From assembly GCF_001655615.1 (NCBI RefSeq), contig NZ_CP011567.1:4473001-4537000 (forward strand): a stretch of 64,000 nucleotides of DNA, written 5' to 3'. The DNA is from Pseudomonas sp. GR 6-02 (GTDB taxonomy: Bacteria > Pseudomonadota > Gammaproteobacteria > Pseudomonadales > Pseudomonadaceae). The notes below the pieces were generated by a model. The model was not told the origin of the DNA, did no database searches, and saw only the letters and a program-made list of their open reading frames with translations. The first letter of the stretch is position 1. Each line of letters begins with the position of its first letter. The position numbers and the translations under genes are program-made. Of the stretch, positions 28,262 through 37,467 are shown piece after piece.

Positions 28262-29746
28262 CTAGATCACAAACAAATCCACAAACCGGTTCACCGGCGT
28301 CGCTTCAAGTGCTGCCGGGTCCTTGCACAGCGCAAGGATCTCGGCGCTTCGCTGAGCCGTGAAGCGCGTCGTCAGGTTGACCTTGAACTTGTCTTCCAGC
28401 AACGGAATGCCATCGGCACGGCGCCGGCGATGACCGATCGGGTACTCCACCATCACGTTATCGGTGCTGGAACCGTCCTTGAAGAACACCTGTACCGCGT
28501 TGGCGATGGAGCGTTTGTCCGCCTCCAGGTATTCGCGGGTGAAACGCGGGTCTTCGACAATGACCATTTTGTCGCGCAGCACATCGATAATCGGGTGCGC
28601 GGCGTGGAAGTCGTCTTCGTACTGCTCGGCCACCAGATTGCCGAATACCAGAGGTACGGCGGTCATGTACTGGAGGCAGTGATCGCGGTCCGCAGCGTTG
28701 GCCAGCGGGCCGACCTTGGAGATGATGCGGATCGCTGATTCGTGGGTGGTGATAACGATCCTGTCGATTTCATGCAGGCGATTCCTGACCAATGGATGCA
28801 GGGTGACGGCAGCCTCGCAGGCCGTTTGCGCGTGGAACTCGGCGGGGAAGCTGATCTTGAACAGCACGTTTTCCATCACATAGCTGCCGAACGGCCGGGA
28901 AAAACTGAAAGCTCGCTTGCCTTCAGGCTTGAGCCCCAGGTCGTTGTTGGTGTGGCTGAACAGTACATCGTAGAAACCCCATTGCTTGGCGGTCAGTACG
29001 CCGGGGATGCCCATCTCACCACGCATCGCAATGTCCGCCAGACGCACGCCCCGACTGGTCGCGTCTCCGGCCGCCCAGGATTTACGCGATCCGGCGTTCG
29101 GCGCATGTCGGTAAGTGCGCAGCGCCTGGCCGTCGGCAAAGGCATGGGACAACGCCGACAGCAGCTGCTCGCGATTGGCGCCCATGAGTTTGGCAGTGAC
29201 GGCGGTCGAGGCGACTTTCACCAGAATCACGTGATCAAGACCGACGCGGTTGAACGAATTCTCCAGGGCGATCACGCCCTGAATCTCGTGCGCCATGATC
29301 ATGGCTTCCAGCACAGCGCGAATGGTCAACGGGGCGTCGCCATTGGCCAGGCGCTTTTGCGACAGGTGGTCGGCCACCGCGAGAATACCGCCGAGGTTAT
29401 CGGACGGATGGCCCCATTCGGCGGCGAGCCAGGTGTCGTTGTAATCGAGCCAGCGGACGATGCAACCGATGTCCCAAGCGGCCTTGACCGGGTCGAGACG
29501 ATAGCTGGTGCCGGGCACGCGGGCGCCGAAGGGGACGACAGTGCCTTCGACGATAGGACCCAGGTGTTTGGTGCATTCGGGGAAACGCAGCGCCAGCAAG
29601 CCGCAGCCGAGGGTGTCCATCAGGCAATTGCGGGCAGTATCAAGCGCCTCGGGCGACTGGATGTTGAAATTGAGGACGTAGTCGGCGATGTCCTGCAGAA
29701 CCGTGTCGTAGTCGGGGCGGGTGTTCAGGTCGACGTTGGCGCTCAT
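28262..29746 (-). CDS. prpD: 2-methylcitrate dehydratase
   Basis: The 494-residue protein is of usual length for the MmgE/PrpD family ([20 protein letters not shown] at the N-terminus, [18 protein letters not shown], and [17 protein letters not shown]). It dehydrates 2-methylcitrate in propionate breakdown. The operon also carries acnD-prpF, an alternative iron-sulfur dehydratase route, so prpD may be partly redundant here. It is the last gene of the prp operon and converges on ppsR. Confidence 0.94.
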   Translation of the reverse strand: MSANVDLNTRPDYDTVLQDIADYVLNFNIQSPEALDTARNCLMDTLGCGLLALRFPECTKHLGPIVEGTVVPFGARVPGTSYRLDPVKAAWDIGCIVRWLDYNDTWLAAEWGHPSDNLGGILAVADHLSQKRLANGDAPLTIRAVLEAMIMAHEIQGVIALENSFNRVGLDHVILVKVASTAVTAKLMGANREQLLSALSHAFADGQALRTYRHAPNAGSRKSWAAGDATSRGVRLADIAMRGEMGIPGVLTAKQWGFYDVLFSHTNNDLGLKPEGKRAFSFSRPFGSYVMENVLFKISFPAEFHAQTACEAAVTLHPLVRNRLHEIDRIVITTHESAIRIISKVGPLANAADRDHCLQYMTAVPLVFGNLVAEQYEDDFHAAHPIIDVLRDKMVIVEDPRFTREYLEADKRSIANAVQVFFKDGSSTDNVMVEYPIGHRRRRADGIPLLEDKFKVNLTTRFTAQRSAEILALCKDPAALEATPVNRFVDLFVI

Positions 29747-29838
29747 GTTCGATTCACTCTTGAAGTGGTTCGTTGATGGGACCTCGGTTCAGGGTAGTCT
29801 CAGTCGGTACAACACTCTTGTTTTGGAAATGCATCACC

Positions 29839-29862
29839 TATGGGAGCGGCGCTCCCACAGGG
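29839..29862. repeat. short REP-like palindrome between prpF and prpD
   Basis: TGGGAGC-GGC-GCTCCCA (29841-29857), flanked by bases like those of other REP arms. It lies inside the operon and could stabilise or split the message. Confidence 0.5.
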
Positions 29863-29885
29863 ATTTGTGTATGCCTGGATTGAGG

Positions 29886-31076
29886 TTAGAAACAATCCCC
29901 CGGCACCCGGACATAACCTTCCATCAACACCCGCGCACTGCGGCTCATGATGGCTTTTTTCACCGTCCACTCACCGTTGACCTTTGCGGCCTCGGCGCCC
30001 ACGCGCAAGGTGCCGGACGGATGGCCGAAGCGCACGGCGTTGCGTTCGATACCGCCCGCTGCCAGGTTGACCAAGGTGCCGGAAATCGCCGCCGCCGTGC
30101 CGATCGCCACCGCTGCCGTGCCCATCATGGCGTGGTGCAGCTTGCCCATGGACAACGCGCGCACCAGCAGGTCGATGTCGGCGGCTGCGATTTTCTTGCC
30201 GCTGGACGCAATGTAATCCGCAGGTGGGGCGACGAACGCGACCTTCGGCGTGTGCTGGCGCTTGGCGGCTTCATCCAGGTGTTCAATCAGCCCCATGTGC
30301 AGCGCACCGTAAGCGCGGATGGTTTCGAACATTGCCAAAGCCTCCAGGTCACTGTTGATCGCGCCCTGCAACTCGGTGCCGGTGTAGCCGATGTCTTCGG
30401 CGTTGATGAATATGGTCGGGATGCCAGCGTTGATCAGGGTAGCCTTGAGCGTGCCGACACCTGGCACTTCAAGGTCGTCCACCAGATTGCCGGTGGGGAA
30501 CATCGAGCCACCGCCACCCTCTTCTTCCGCCGCCGGATCCATGAATTCGAGCTGCACTTCGGCGGCCGGAAAGGTCACGCCGTCGAGTTCAAAATCACCG
30601 GTTTCCTGCACCTCGCCATTGGTGATCGGTACATGAGCGATGATGGTCTTGCCGATGTTGGCCTGCCACACGCGCACCACCGCCACACCGTTGTGCGGAA
30701 TGCGGCTGGCATCCACCAGGCCATTGCTGATGGCGAACGAACCGACCGCCGCCGACAGGTTGCCGCAGTTGCCACTCCAGTCGACGAAAGGTTTGTCGAT
30801 GGCGACCTGACCGAACAGGTAATCGACGTCGTGATCGGCCTTGATGCTTTTCGACAGGATCACGGTTTTGCTGGTGCTGGACGTCGCGCCGCCCATGCCG
30901 TCGATTTGCTTCTCGTACGGATCGGGGCTGCCGATCACGCGCAGCAACAAGGCATCGCGGGCGGTGCCTGGCATCTGCGCCGCTTCGGGCAAATCCTTGA
31001 GGCTGAAGAACACGCCTTTGCTGGTGCCGCCGCGCATGTAGGTGGCAGGGATTTTTATCTGAGATGCGTGAGCCAT
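29886..31076 (-). CDS. prpF: AcnD-accessory isomerase PrpF
   Basis: The start at MAHASQIKIPATYMRGGT (396 residues) fits the family. The motifs MRGGTSKGVFF and NCGNLSAAVGSFAI identify the PrpF family of diaminopimelate-epimerase-like isomerases. PrpF moves the double bond of the AcnD product, turning trans- to cis-2-methylaconitate. A 52-bp gap with a short GCGCGGGA hairpin (31095-31117) separates it from acnD upstream; prpD follows. Confidence 0.94.
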   Translation of the reverse strand: MAHASQIKIPATYMRGGTSKGVFFSLKDLPEAAQMPGTARDALLLRVIGSPDPYEKQIDGMGGATSSTSKTVILSKSIKADHDVDYLFGQVAIDKPFVDWSGNCGNLSAAVGSFAISNGLVDASRIPHNGVAVVRVWQANIGKTIIAHVPITNGEVQETGDFELDGVTFPAAEVQLEFMDPAAEEEGGGGSMFPTGNLVDDLEVPGVGTLKATLINAGIPTIFINAEDIGYTGTELQGAINSDLEALAMFETIRAYGALHMGLIEHLDEAAKRQHTPKVAFVAPPADYIASSGKKIAAADIDLLVRALSMGKLHHAMMGTAAVAIGTAAAISGTLVNLAAGGIERNAVRFGHPSGTLRVGAEAAKVNGEWTVKKAIMSRSARVLMEGYVRVPGDCF

Positions 31077-31094
31077 ATTGATCCTGTATGGCCA

Positions 31095-31117
31095 GCGCGG
31101 GACTTGAAATCCCGCGC
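31095..31117 (-). promoter_or_regulatory. intercistronic hairpin acnD-prpF
   Basis: GCGCGGGA (31095-31102) and TCCCGCGC (31110-31117) form a perfect eight-base stem without a T run. It may tune relative message levels within the operon. Confidence 0.45.
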
Positions 31118-31128
31118 GGCTCGTCGTG

Positions 31129-33723
31129 TTAAACGGCAACCGCCGATTCTTCGAGGAAGTCCTGAGCGAAACGCTGCAACACGCCGCCGGCCTCGTAGAT
31201 CGACACTTCTTCGGCGGTGTCGAGGCGGCAGGTCACCGGCACTTCGACGCGTTCACCGTTCTTGCGGTTGATCACCAGCGTCAGCGTCGCGCGCGGGGTG
31301 CGATCGCCGATCACGTCATAGGTTTCGCTGCCATCTATCCCTAAGGTTTTACGATTGGTGCCCGGCAGGAACTCCAGCGGCAACACGCCCATGCCCACCA
31401 GGTTGGTGCGGTGAATGCGCTCGAAACCTTCGGCGGCAATCGCTTCCACCCCCGCCAGACGCACGCCTTTGGCCGCCCAGTCCCGGGACGAACCCTGGCC
31501 ATAGTCGGCACCGGCAATGATGATCAGCGGCTGCTTGCGTTCCATGTAGGTTTCGATGGCTTCCCACATGCGCATCACTTTGCCTTCCGGCTCCACGCGG
31601 GCAAGAGAACCCTGCTTGACCTTGCCGTTTTCCTGCACCATTTCATTGAACAGTTTCGGGTTGGCGAAGGTTGCGCGCTGCGCGGTCAAGTGGTCGCCGC
31701 GGTGCGTGGCGTAGGAGTTGAAGTCCTCTTCCGGCAGGCCCATTTTCGCCAGGTACTCACCCGCTGCGCTGTCGAGCATGATCGCGTTCGAAGGCGACAG
31801 GTGATCGGTGGTGATGTTGTCCGGCAGCACCGCCAGCGGGCGCATGCCCTTGAGCGGACGCGCGCCGGCCAGCGCGCCTTCCCAGTACGGCGGACGACGG
31901 ATGTAGGTGCTCATCTCGCGCCAGTCGTACAGCGGCGTGACTTTCGGGCCGGTGTCTTCGTGGACGGCGAACATCGGAATGTACACTTGGCGGAACTGCT
32001 CCGGCTTGACCGAGGCCTTGACCACCGCGTCGATTTCTTCGTCGCTCGGCCAGATGTCTTTCAGGCGGATTTCCTTGCCATCGACCACGCCCAGTACATC
32101 TTTTTCGATGTCGAAACGGATGGTGCCGGCGATGGCATAAGCCACCACCAATGGCGGCGATGCGAGGAACGCCTGCTTGGCGTACGGGTGAATCCGCCCG
32201 TCGAAGTTGCGGTTGCCAGAGAGTACGGCGGTGGCATACAGGTCGCGGTCGATGATCTCTTGCTGGATCACCGGATCCAGCGCGCCGGACATGCCATTGC
32301 AGGTGGTGCAGGCGAAGGCCACGACGCCGAAGCCGAGTTGCTCCAGCTCTTTGGTCAGACCGGCTTCATCCAGATACAGCGCCACGGTTTTCGAACCGGG
32401 TGCCAGGGACGACTTGACCCATGGCTTACGGGTCAGCCCAAGCTGGTTGGCATTGCGCGCCAGCAGGCCGGCGGCAATGACGTTGCGCGGGTTACTGGTG
32501 TTGGTGCAACTGGTGATGGCGGCGATGATCACCGCACCGTCCGGCATCTGGCCGGGCACGTCTTCCCACTGGCCGGAGATGCCTTTGGCAGCCAGATCCG
32601 AGGTCGCGACACGCGCATGCGGGTTGCTCGGGCCGGCCATGTTGCGCACCACCGAGGACAGGTCGAAGCTCAGCCCGCGCTCGTATTGCGCGCCTTTGAG
32701 GCTATCGGCCCACAGGCCGGTCTGTTTGGCGTAGTTCTCGACCAGTTGCACTTGCTTGTCTTCACGACCGGTGAGTTTCAGGTAGTCAATGGTCTGCTGG
32801 TCGATGTAGAACATTGCCGCAGTGGCGCCGTATTCCGGGGCCATGTTGGAAATGGTCGCGCGGTCGCCAAGGGTGAGGTTTGACGCGCCTTCACCAAAGA
32901 ACTCCAGCCATGCGCCAACGACTTTTTGTTTGCGCAGGTATTCGGTCAGCGCCAGCACCATGTCGGTGGCGGTGATGCCCGGTTGCAGCTTGCCGGTGAG
33001 TTCGACGCCAACGCTTTCCGGCAGACGCATCCACGAGGCGCGACCGAGCATCACGCTTTCCGCTTCCAGACCACCAACGCCAATGGCGATCACGCCCAGC
33101 GCATCAACGTGCGGGGTATGACTGTCGGTGCCGACGCAGGTATCGGGGAAAGCCACGCCGTCGCGCACCTGGATCACCGGCGACATTTTCTCCAGGTTGA
33201 TCTGGTGCATGATCCCGTTGCCTGGCGGGATCACGTCGACGTTCTTGAAGGCTTTCTTGGTCCAGTTGATGAAGTGGAAACGGTCTTCGTTGCGACGGTC
33301 TTCGATGGCGCGGTTCTTTTCGAACGCCTTGGGATCGAAGCCGCCGGACTCGACGGCCAGCGAGTGATCGACGATCAATTGCGTTGGCACCACCGGGTTC
33401 ACTTGCGCCGGGTCGCCGCCTTGCAGGGCGATGGCATCGCGCAAGCCGGCAAGGTCCACCAGGGCGGTCTGGCCGAGAATGTCGTGGCACACCACGCGGG
33501 CCGGAAACCATGGGAAGTCGAGGTCGCGTTTGCGCTCGATCAGTTGTTTCAGGGAATCGGTGAGCGTGGCCGGGTCGCAGCGACGCACGAGGTTTTCCGC
33601 CAGCACGCGGGAGGTGTACGGCAGGGTGTCGTAGGCGCCGGGTGCAATGGCATCGACCGCCGCACGGACGTCGAAATAATCCAGAGAGCTGCCGGGCAGC
33701 GGTTTGCGGAATTCAGTATTCAT
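31129..33723 (-). CDS. acnD: Fe/S-dependent 2-methylisocitrate dehydratase AcnD
   Basis: The 864-residue aconitase-family protein has the cluster cysteines in ITSCTNTSNP and ACTTCNGMSG and the swivel-domain motif GADYGQGSSRDWAAKG near residue 780. AcnD, with PrpF, replaces or supplements PrpD for dehydration of 2-methylcitrate. Aconitase A homologues share these motifs; the position between prpC and prpF fixes the name. It is in the prp operon on the minus strand. Confidence 0.95.
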   Translation of the reverse strand: MNTEFRKPLPGSSLDYFDVRAAVDAIAPGAYDTLPYTSRVLAENLVRRCDPATLTDSLKQLIERKRDLDFPWFPARVVCHDILGQTALVDLAGLRDAIALQGGDPAQVNPVVPTQLIVDHSLAVESGGFDPKAFEKNRAIEDRRNEDRFHFINWTKKAFKNVDVIPPGNGIMHQINLEKMSPVIQVRDGVAFPDTCVGTDSHTPHVDALGVIAIGVGGLEAESVMLGRASWMRLPESVGVELTGKLQPGITATDMVLALTEYLRKQKVVGAWLEFFGEGASNLTLGDRATISNMAPEYGATAAMFYIDQQTIDYLKLTGREDKQVQLVENYAKQTGLWADSLKGAQYERGLSFDLSSVVRNMAGPSNPHARVATSDLAAKGISGQWEDVPGQMPDGAVIIAAITSCTNTSNPRNVIAAGLLARNANQLGLTRKPWVKSSLAPGSKTVALYLDEAGLTKELEQLGFGVVAFACTTCNGMSGALDPVIQQEIIDRDLYATAVLSGNRNFDGRIHPYAKQAFLASPPLVVAYAIAGTIRFDIEKDVLGVVDGKEIRLKDIWPSDEEIDAVVKASVKPEQFRQVYIPMFAVHEDTGPKVTPLYDWREMSTYIRRPPYWEGALAGARPLKGMRPLAVLPDNITTDHLSPSNAIMLDSAAGEYLAKMGLPEEDFNSYATHRGDHLTAQRATFANPKLFNEMVQENGKVKQGSLARVEPEGKVMRMWEAIETYMERKQPLIIIAGADYGQGSSRDWAAKGVRLAGVEAIAAEGFERIHRTNLVGMGVLPLEFLPGTNRKTLGIDGSETYDVIGDRTPRATLTLVINRKNGERVEVPVTCRLDTAEEVSIYEAGGVLQRFAQDFLEESAVAV

Positions 33724-33834
33724 CGTCAGGACTCGGTCACGGTAATTTCAATAGGTGGGCGCCTGGCACCGGGCTGAACCCCGACCTGCAGGGTTCCCGG
33801 TTCCTTCAGTAACCAGTACCGGCGCCCTCCCCGG

Positions 33835-34962
33835 TCAGCGTTGTTCGATTGGCACGAACTTGCGCTGTTCGACGCCGACGTACTCGGCGCTCGGGCGGAT
33901 GATGCGATTGTTGGCACGTTGTTCGAACACATGCGCCGCCCAGCCGGTCAGGCGTGAGCAGACGAAGATCGGTGTGAACAACTTGGTCGGGATGCCCATG
34001 AAGTGGTACGTCGAGGCGTGGTAGAAGTCGGCGTTCGGGAACAGTTTCTTCTGTTCCCACATGGTTGCGTCGATGGCTTCTGAAACCGGGAACAACACCG
34101 TGTCGCCCACTTCGTCGGCGAGTTTTTTCGACCAGCCCTTGATCACCTCATTGCGCGGATCGTTGTCCTTATAGATCGCGTGGCCGAAGCCCATGATCTT
34201 GTCCTTGCGTGCCAGCATGCCGAGGGTGCCCTCGACCGCCTCTTCCGGCGAGCTGAAGCGCTCGATCATTTCCATCGCCGCTTCGTTGGCCCCGCCGTGC
34301 AGCGGGCCGCGCAGGGAACCGATGGCGGCTGTAATGCAGGAATACAGATCCGACAGCGTCGAGGCACACACCCGAGCGGTGAAGGTCGAGGCGTTGAATT
34401 CGTGCTCCGCGTAGAGGATCAGCGAAACGTTCATCACCTTGACGTGCAACTCGCTCGGCTTCTTGTCGTGCAACAGGTGCAGGAAATGGCCGCCGATGCA
34501 GGCTTCGTCGGTCACGCAGTTGATGCGCTTGCCGTCGTGGCTGAAGCGATACCAGTAGCACATGATCGCCGGGAACGCGGCCAGCAGGCGGTCGGTTTTG
34601 TCGTGCTGCTCGGAGAAATCTTTCTCCGGCTCGATGTTGCCCAGGAACGAGCAACCGGTGCGCATCACATCCATTGGATGGGCGTCGGCGGGGATGCGCT
34701 CCAGCACTTCTTTCAGCGCTTGCGGCAGGTCGCGCAGCTTGCTCAGTTTCTCGGTATAGCCGGCCAGTTGTAACTGGGTCGGCAGTTCGCCGTACAGCAG
34801 CAGGTAAGCCACTTCTTCGAACTGTGCGTCAGCCGCCAGTTCGCGCACGTCGTAACCGCGATAGGTCAGGCCGGCACCCGACTGGCCCACGGTGGACAGT
34901 GCGGTTTGCCCGGCAACCTGGCCACGGAGCCCGGCGCCACTGAGTACTTTTGCTTCGGCCAT
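33835..34962 (-). CDS. prpC: 2-methylcitrate synthase
   Basis: The start at MAEAKVLSGAG (375 residues) follows a TTGGAGACAGCA ribosome-binding site and is preferred over an ATG four codons earlier. Citrate-synthase family motifs include LHGGANEAAMEMI with the catalytic histidine, GFGHAIYKDNDPR, and ADFYHASTYHFMGIP with the aspartate. The short length and position after prpB identify it as the propionyl-CoA-using form, which condenses propionyl-CoA with oxaloacetate. Confidence 0.95.
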   Translation of the reverse strand: MAEAKVLSGAGLRGQVAGQTALSTVGQSGAGLTYRGYDVRELAADAQFEEVAYLLLYGELPTQLQLAGYTEKLSKLRDLPQALKEVLERIPADAHPMDVMRTGCSFLGNIEPEKDFSEQHDKTDRLLAAFPAIMCYWYRFSHDGKRINCVTDEACIGGHFLHLLHDKKPSELHVKVMNVSLILYAEHEFNASTFTARVCASTLSDLYSCITAAIGSLRGPLHGGANEAAMEMIERFSSPEEAVEGTLGMLARKDKIMGFGHAIYKDNDPRNEVIKGWSKKLADEVGDTVLFPVSEAIDATMWEQKKLFPNADFYHASTYHFMGIPTKLFTPIFVCSRLTGWAAHVFEQRANNRIIRPSAEYVGVEQRKFVPIEQR

Positions 34963-35018
34963 TGCTGTCTCCAATCTTGAATTTGTTAGGGAATCGGCAA
35001 GTTGTGGGGGATTGCGCC

Positions 35019-35909
35019 TTACTTCTTCGCCGCAAACAACGCATCGAGCTTCTGCTCGAACGTGTGGTAATCGATGCGATCGTAAAGCTCCATGCGCGTC
35101 TGCATGGTGTCGATGACGTTCTGTTGCGTGCCGTCGCGGCGGATCGCGGTGTAGACGTTTTCGGCAGCCTTGTTCATCGCGCGGAACGCCGACAGCGGGT
35201 ACAACACCAGCGACACATCGGCACCGGCGAGCTGCTCGGTGGTGTACAGCGGTGTCGCGCCGAACTCGGTGATGTTGGCCAGGATCGGCGCTTTCACGCG
35301 GCTGGCGAACAGTTTGTACATCTCAAGTTCAGTGATGGCCTCCGGAAAGATCATGTCGGCGCCGGCCTCGATGCACGCGGCGGCGCGATCCAGTGCAGAC
35401 TCCAGACCTTCCACCGCCAGGGCATCGGTGCGGGCCATGATCACGAAGCTGTCGTCGGTGCGCGCATCAACAGCGGCTTTGATGCGGTCGACCATTTCCT
35501 GCTGCGAGACGATCTCTTTATTAGGACGATGACCGCAACGCTTGGCGCCGACCTGGTCTTCGATGTGAATTGCCGCCGCGCCGAACTTGATCATCGACTT
35601 GACGGTACGGGCGACGTTGAACGCCGAGGAACCGAAACCGGTGTCCACGTCCACCAGCAGCGGCAGGTCGCAAACGTCGGTGATGCGGCGCACGTCGGTC
35701 AGCACGTCATCCAGGCCGGTAATGCCCAGGTCCGGCACGCCGAGGGAGCCGGCAGCCACCCCGCCCCCCGACAGGTAGATAGCCTTGAAACCGGCGCGCT
35801 TGGCCAACAGCGCGTGGTTGGCGTTGATCGTGCCGACCACTTGCAGCGGATGCTCGCTGGCGACCGCATCGCGGAAACGCTGGCCTGGAGTGCTCTTGTT
35901 GGAACTCAT
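35019..35909 (-). CDS. prpB: 2-methylisocitrate lyase
   Basis: The 296-residue protein belongs to the isocitrate lyase/PEP mutase barrel family. The catalytic loop KRCGH is present near residue 125 and [11 protein letters not shown] near the N-terminus. It splits 2-methylisocitrate into pyruvate and succinate, the last step of the methylcitrate cycle. The first bases of its start codon overlap the regulator's stop by four bases (35906-35909), so the regulator and structural genes form one transcript. Confidence 0.96.
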   Translation of the reverse strand: MSSNKSTPGQRFRDAVASEHPLQVVGTINANHALLAKRAGFKAIYLSGGGVAAGSLGVPDLGITGLDDVLTDVRRITDVCDLPLLVDVDTGFGSSAFNVARTVKSMIKFGAAAIHIEDQVGAKRCGHRPNKEIVSQQEMVDRIKAAVDARTDDSFVIMARTDALAVEGLESALDRAAACIEAGADMIFPEAITELEMYKLFASRVKAPILANITEFGATPLYTTEQLAGADVSLVLYPLSAFRAMNKAAENVYTAIRRDGTQQNVIDTMQTRMELYDRIDYHTFEQKLDALFAAKK

Positions 35910-36628
35910 GACTCACCTCGTTCAGTGGCTGTCGGGTTAGCGCCGTCCTGGTAGTGACGGGCGATATTGCGTTTGGAGGCGCCGATGTGACGGCGCATCA
36001 ACAACTCGGCCAGTTCACCGTCACGGTCGGCGATGGCATCGAGAATTCGGTGGTGCTCGGCAAACGCCTGGCGTGGCCGATTGGGCGTGGTGGAAAACTG
36101 GATGCGGTACATGCGCACCAGTTGATAGAGCTCGCCGCAGAGCATCTGGGTCAGGGTGCGGTTACCGCTGCCCTGGATGATCCGGTAATGAAAGTCGAAA
36201 TCGCCTTCCTGCTGGTAATAGCCGACGCCCGCCTGAAACGCCGCATCACGCTCGTGGGTTTCCAACACCCGGCGCAGTTCGTCGATTTCTTCAACGGTCA
36301 TGCGTTCAGCCGCCAGACGGCACGCCATGCCTTCCAGGGATTCGCGGATTTCGTAGAGTTCCAGCAATTCGGCGTGACTCAACGACACCACCCGCGCCCC
36401 GACGTGCGGCACGCGAACCAGCAGGCGCTGGCCTTCCAGTCGGTGGATCGCCTCACGCAACGGCCCGCGGCTGATGCCGTAGGTGCGCGCCAGCTCCGGC
36501 TCGGAGATCTTGCTGCCCGGGGCGATCTCACCCTTGACGATGGCCGCCTGAATGCGTCGGAAGACGTTTTCGGAAAGTGTTTCCGAGTCGTCCTGAACCG
36601 TGACCGGGGGATCGAGTTGATCCAGCAT
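35906..36628 (-). CDS. GntR-family (FCD) regulator of the methylcitrate operon
   Basis: The 240-residue protein has an N-terminal winged helix-turn-helix (about 15-80; [25 protein letters not shown]) and a C-terminal all-helical FCD ligand domain (about 90-225; [25 protein letters not shown]) with metal-binding-type histidines. It is first in the prp operon and has two ATTGTCGACA boxes near its own promoter, so it likely represses its own operon until a propionate-derived ligand binds. This role is inference from context. Confidence 0.9.
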   Translation of the reverse strand: MLDQLDPPVTVQDDSETLSENVFRRIQAAIVKGEIAPGSKISEPELARTYGISRGPLREAIHRLEGQRLLVRVPHVGARVVSLSHAELLELYEIRESLEGMACRLAAERMTVEEIDELRRVLETHERDAAFQAGVGYYQQEGDFDFHYRIIQGSGNRTLTQMLCGELYQLVRMYRIQFSTTPNRPRQAFAEHHRILDAIADRDGELAELLMRRHIGASKRNIARHYQDGANPTATERGES

Positions 36629-36638
36629 ATTGTCGACA
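36629..36638 (-). promoter_or_regulatory. candidate GntR operator, copy 1
   Basis: ATTGTCGACA directly precedes the regulator's start codon, matching ten bases of the perfect palindrome at 36702-36713. GT-N2-AC half-sites of this kind are typical of FCD GntR proteins. Confidence 0.6.
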
Positions 36639-36701
36639 CCTTTAAAAGCAATGCCGCAAAAACTAGCGAATAAGGCCAGTTACGTCAAAGGATAAATAGA
36701 C

Positions 36702-36713
36702 ATTGTCGACAAT
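36702..36713. promoter_or_regulatory. candidate GntR operator, copy 2 (perfect palindrome)
   Basis: ATTGTCGACAAT is a perfect 12-base palindrome, 75 bp upstream of the regulator gene and within the likely prp promoter. The gap between the regulator and the next gene (36629-36925) shows nothing else clear. Confidence 0.65.
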
Positions 36714-36925
36714 CGTCTAATAACCGCTTGCACCATAAAGAAGCAGCACCCCCGGTTACAGCCGTCCGCCAGCGCTGGCGCCATAAAACCACCGTGCTAG
36801 AATGCCGCCCGCATTTGCTTGTCATCTGCATTGCCTGTCATAAAAAAAGGATAGGCATACGAGGGAGCTTGTGCAGCAATGCCAGGGCCTTGAATTGAAG
36901 AACGGACCGCTGCGCATCAGGATTT

Positions 36926-37462
36926 ATGAGACTCAAGCTCTTCACCACATTTCTCTGTCTTCTTGGCCTGTCAGGTTTTGCCGCGGCAGGGGAAAAGACT
37001 GTGTACGGCCTCAATGAGTACGCGTCGCTGGATGGTATCAACCTGGAAGTTGCCGCCAAACTCGACACCGGGGCGAAAACCGCCTCGCTGAGCGCCCGCG
37101 ACATCAAACGTTTCAAACGCAATGGCGAATCCTGGGTGCGCTTCTATCTGGCCATCGACGCCGCGCATTCGCACCCGATTGAACGACCGCTGGCCCGTGT
37201 CAGCAAGATCAAGCGCCGGGCCGGTGACTACGACCCGGAAGAAGGCAAGAAGTACACCGCCCGTCCGGTCATCGAGCTGGATATCTGCATGGGGTCGGCT
37301 TTACGCAGTATTGAAGTGAACCTGACCGACCGCAGCGCCTTCCAATACCCGCTCTTGATCGGCTCCGAGGCACTCAAGCGTTTCGATGCGCTGGTCGATC
37401 CAAGTCTTAAATACGCTGCTGGCAAACCTGCCTGCGCCACCGACGCACATACCGCAGAGTAA
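36926..37462 (+). CDS. periplasmic retropepsin-like peptidase (often labelled ATP-dependent zinc protease)
   Basis: The 178-residue protein has a signal peptide (MRLKLFTTFLCLLGLSGFAAA) and one retropepsin-type active-site motif, LDTGAKTASLSA, near residue 47. The family name 'ATP-dependent zinc protease' has no support in the sequence: no zinc HExxH and no ATP site are visible. As in retropepsins, two copies may be needed for an active site. It is the first gene of a three-gene unit; the next begins five bases after its stop. The usual annotation says RimK/RloF-like. Confidence 0.8.
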   Translation: MRLKLFTTFLCLLGLSGFAAAGEKTVYGLNEYASLDGINLEVAAKLDTGAKTASLSARDIKRFKRNGESWVRFYLAIDAAHSHPIERPLARVSKIKRRAGDYDPEEGKKYTARPVIELDICMGSALRSIEVNLTDRSAFQYPLLIGSEALKRFDALVDPSLKYAAGKPACATDAHTAE

Positions 37463-37467
37463 TTCCA

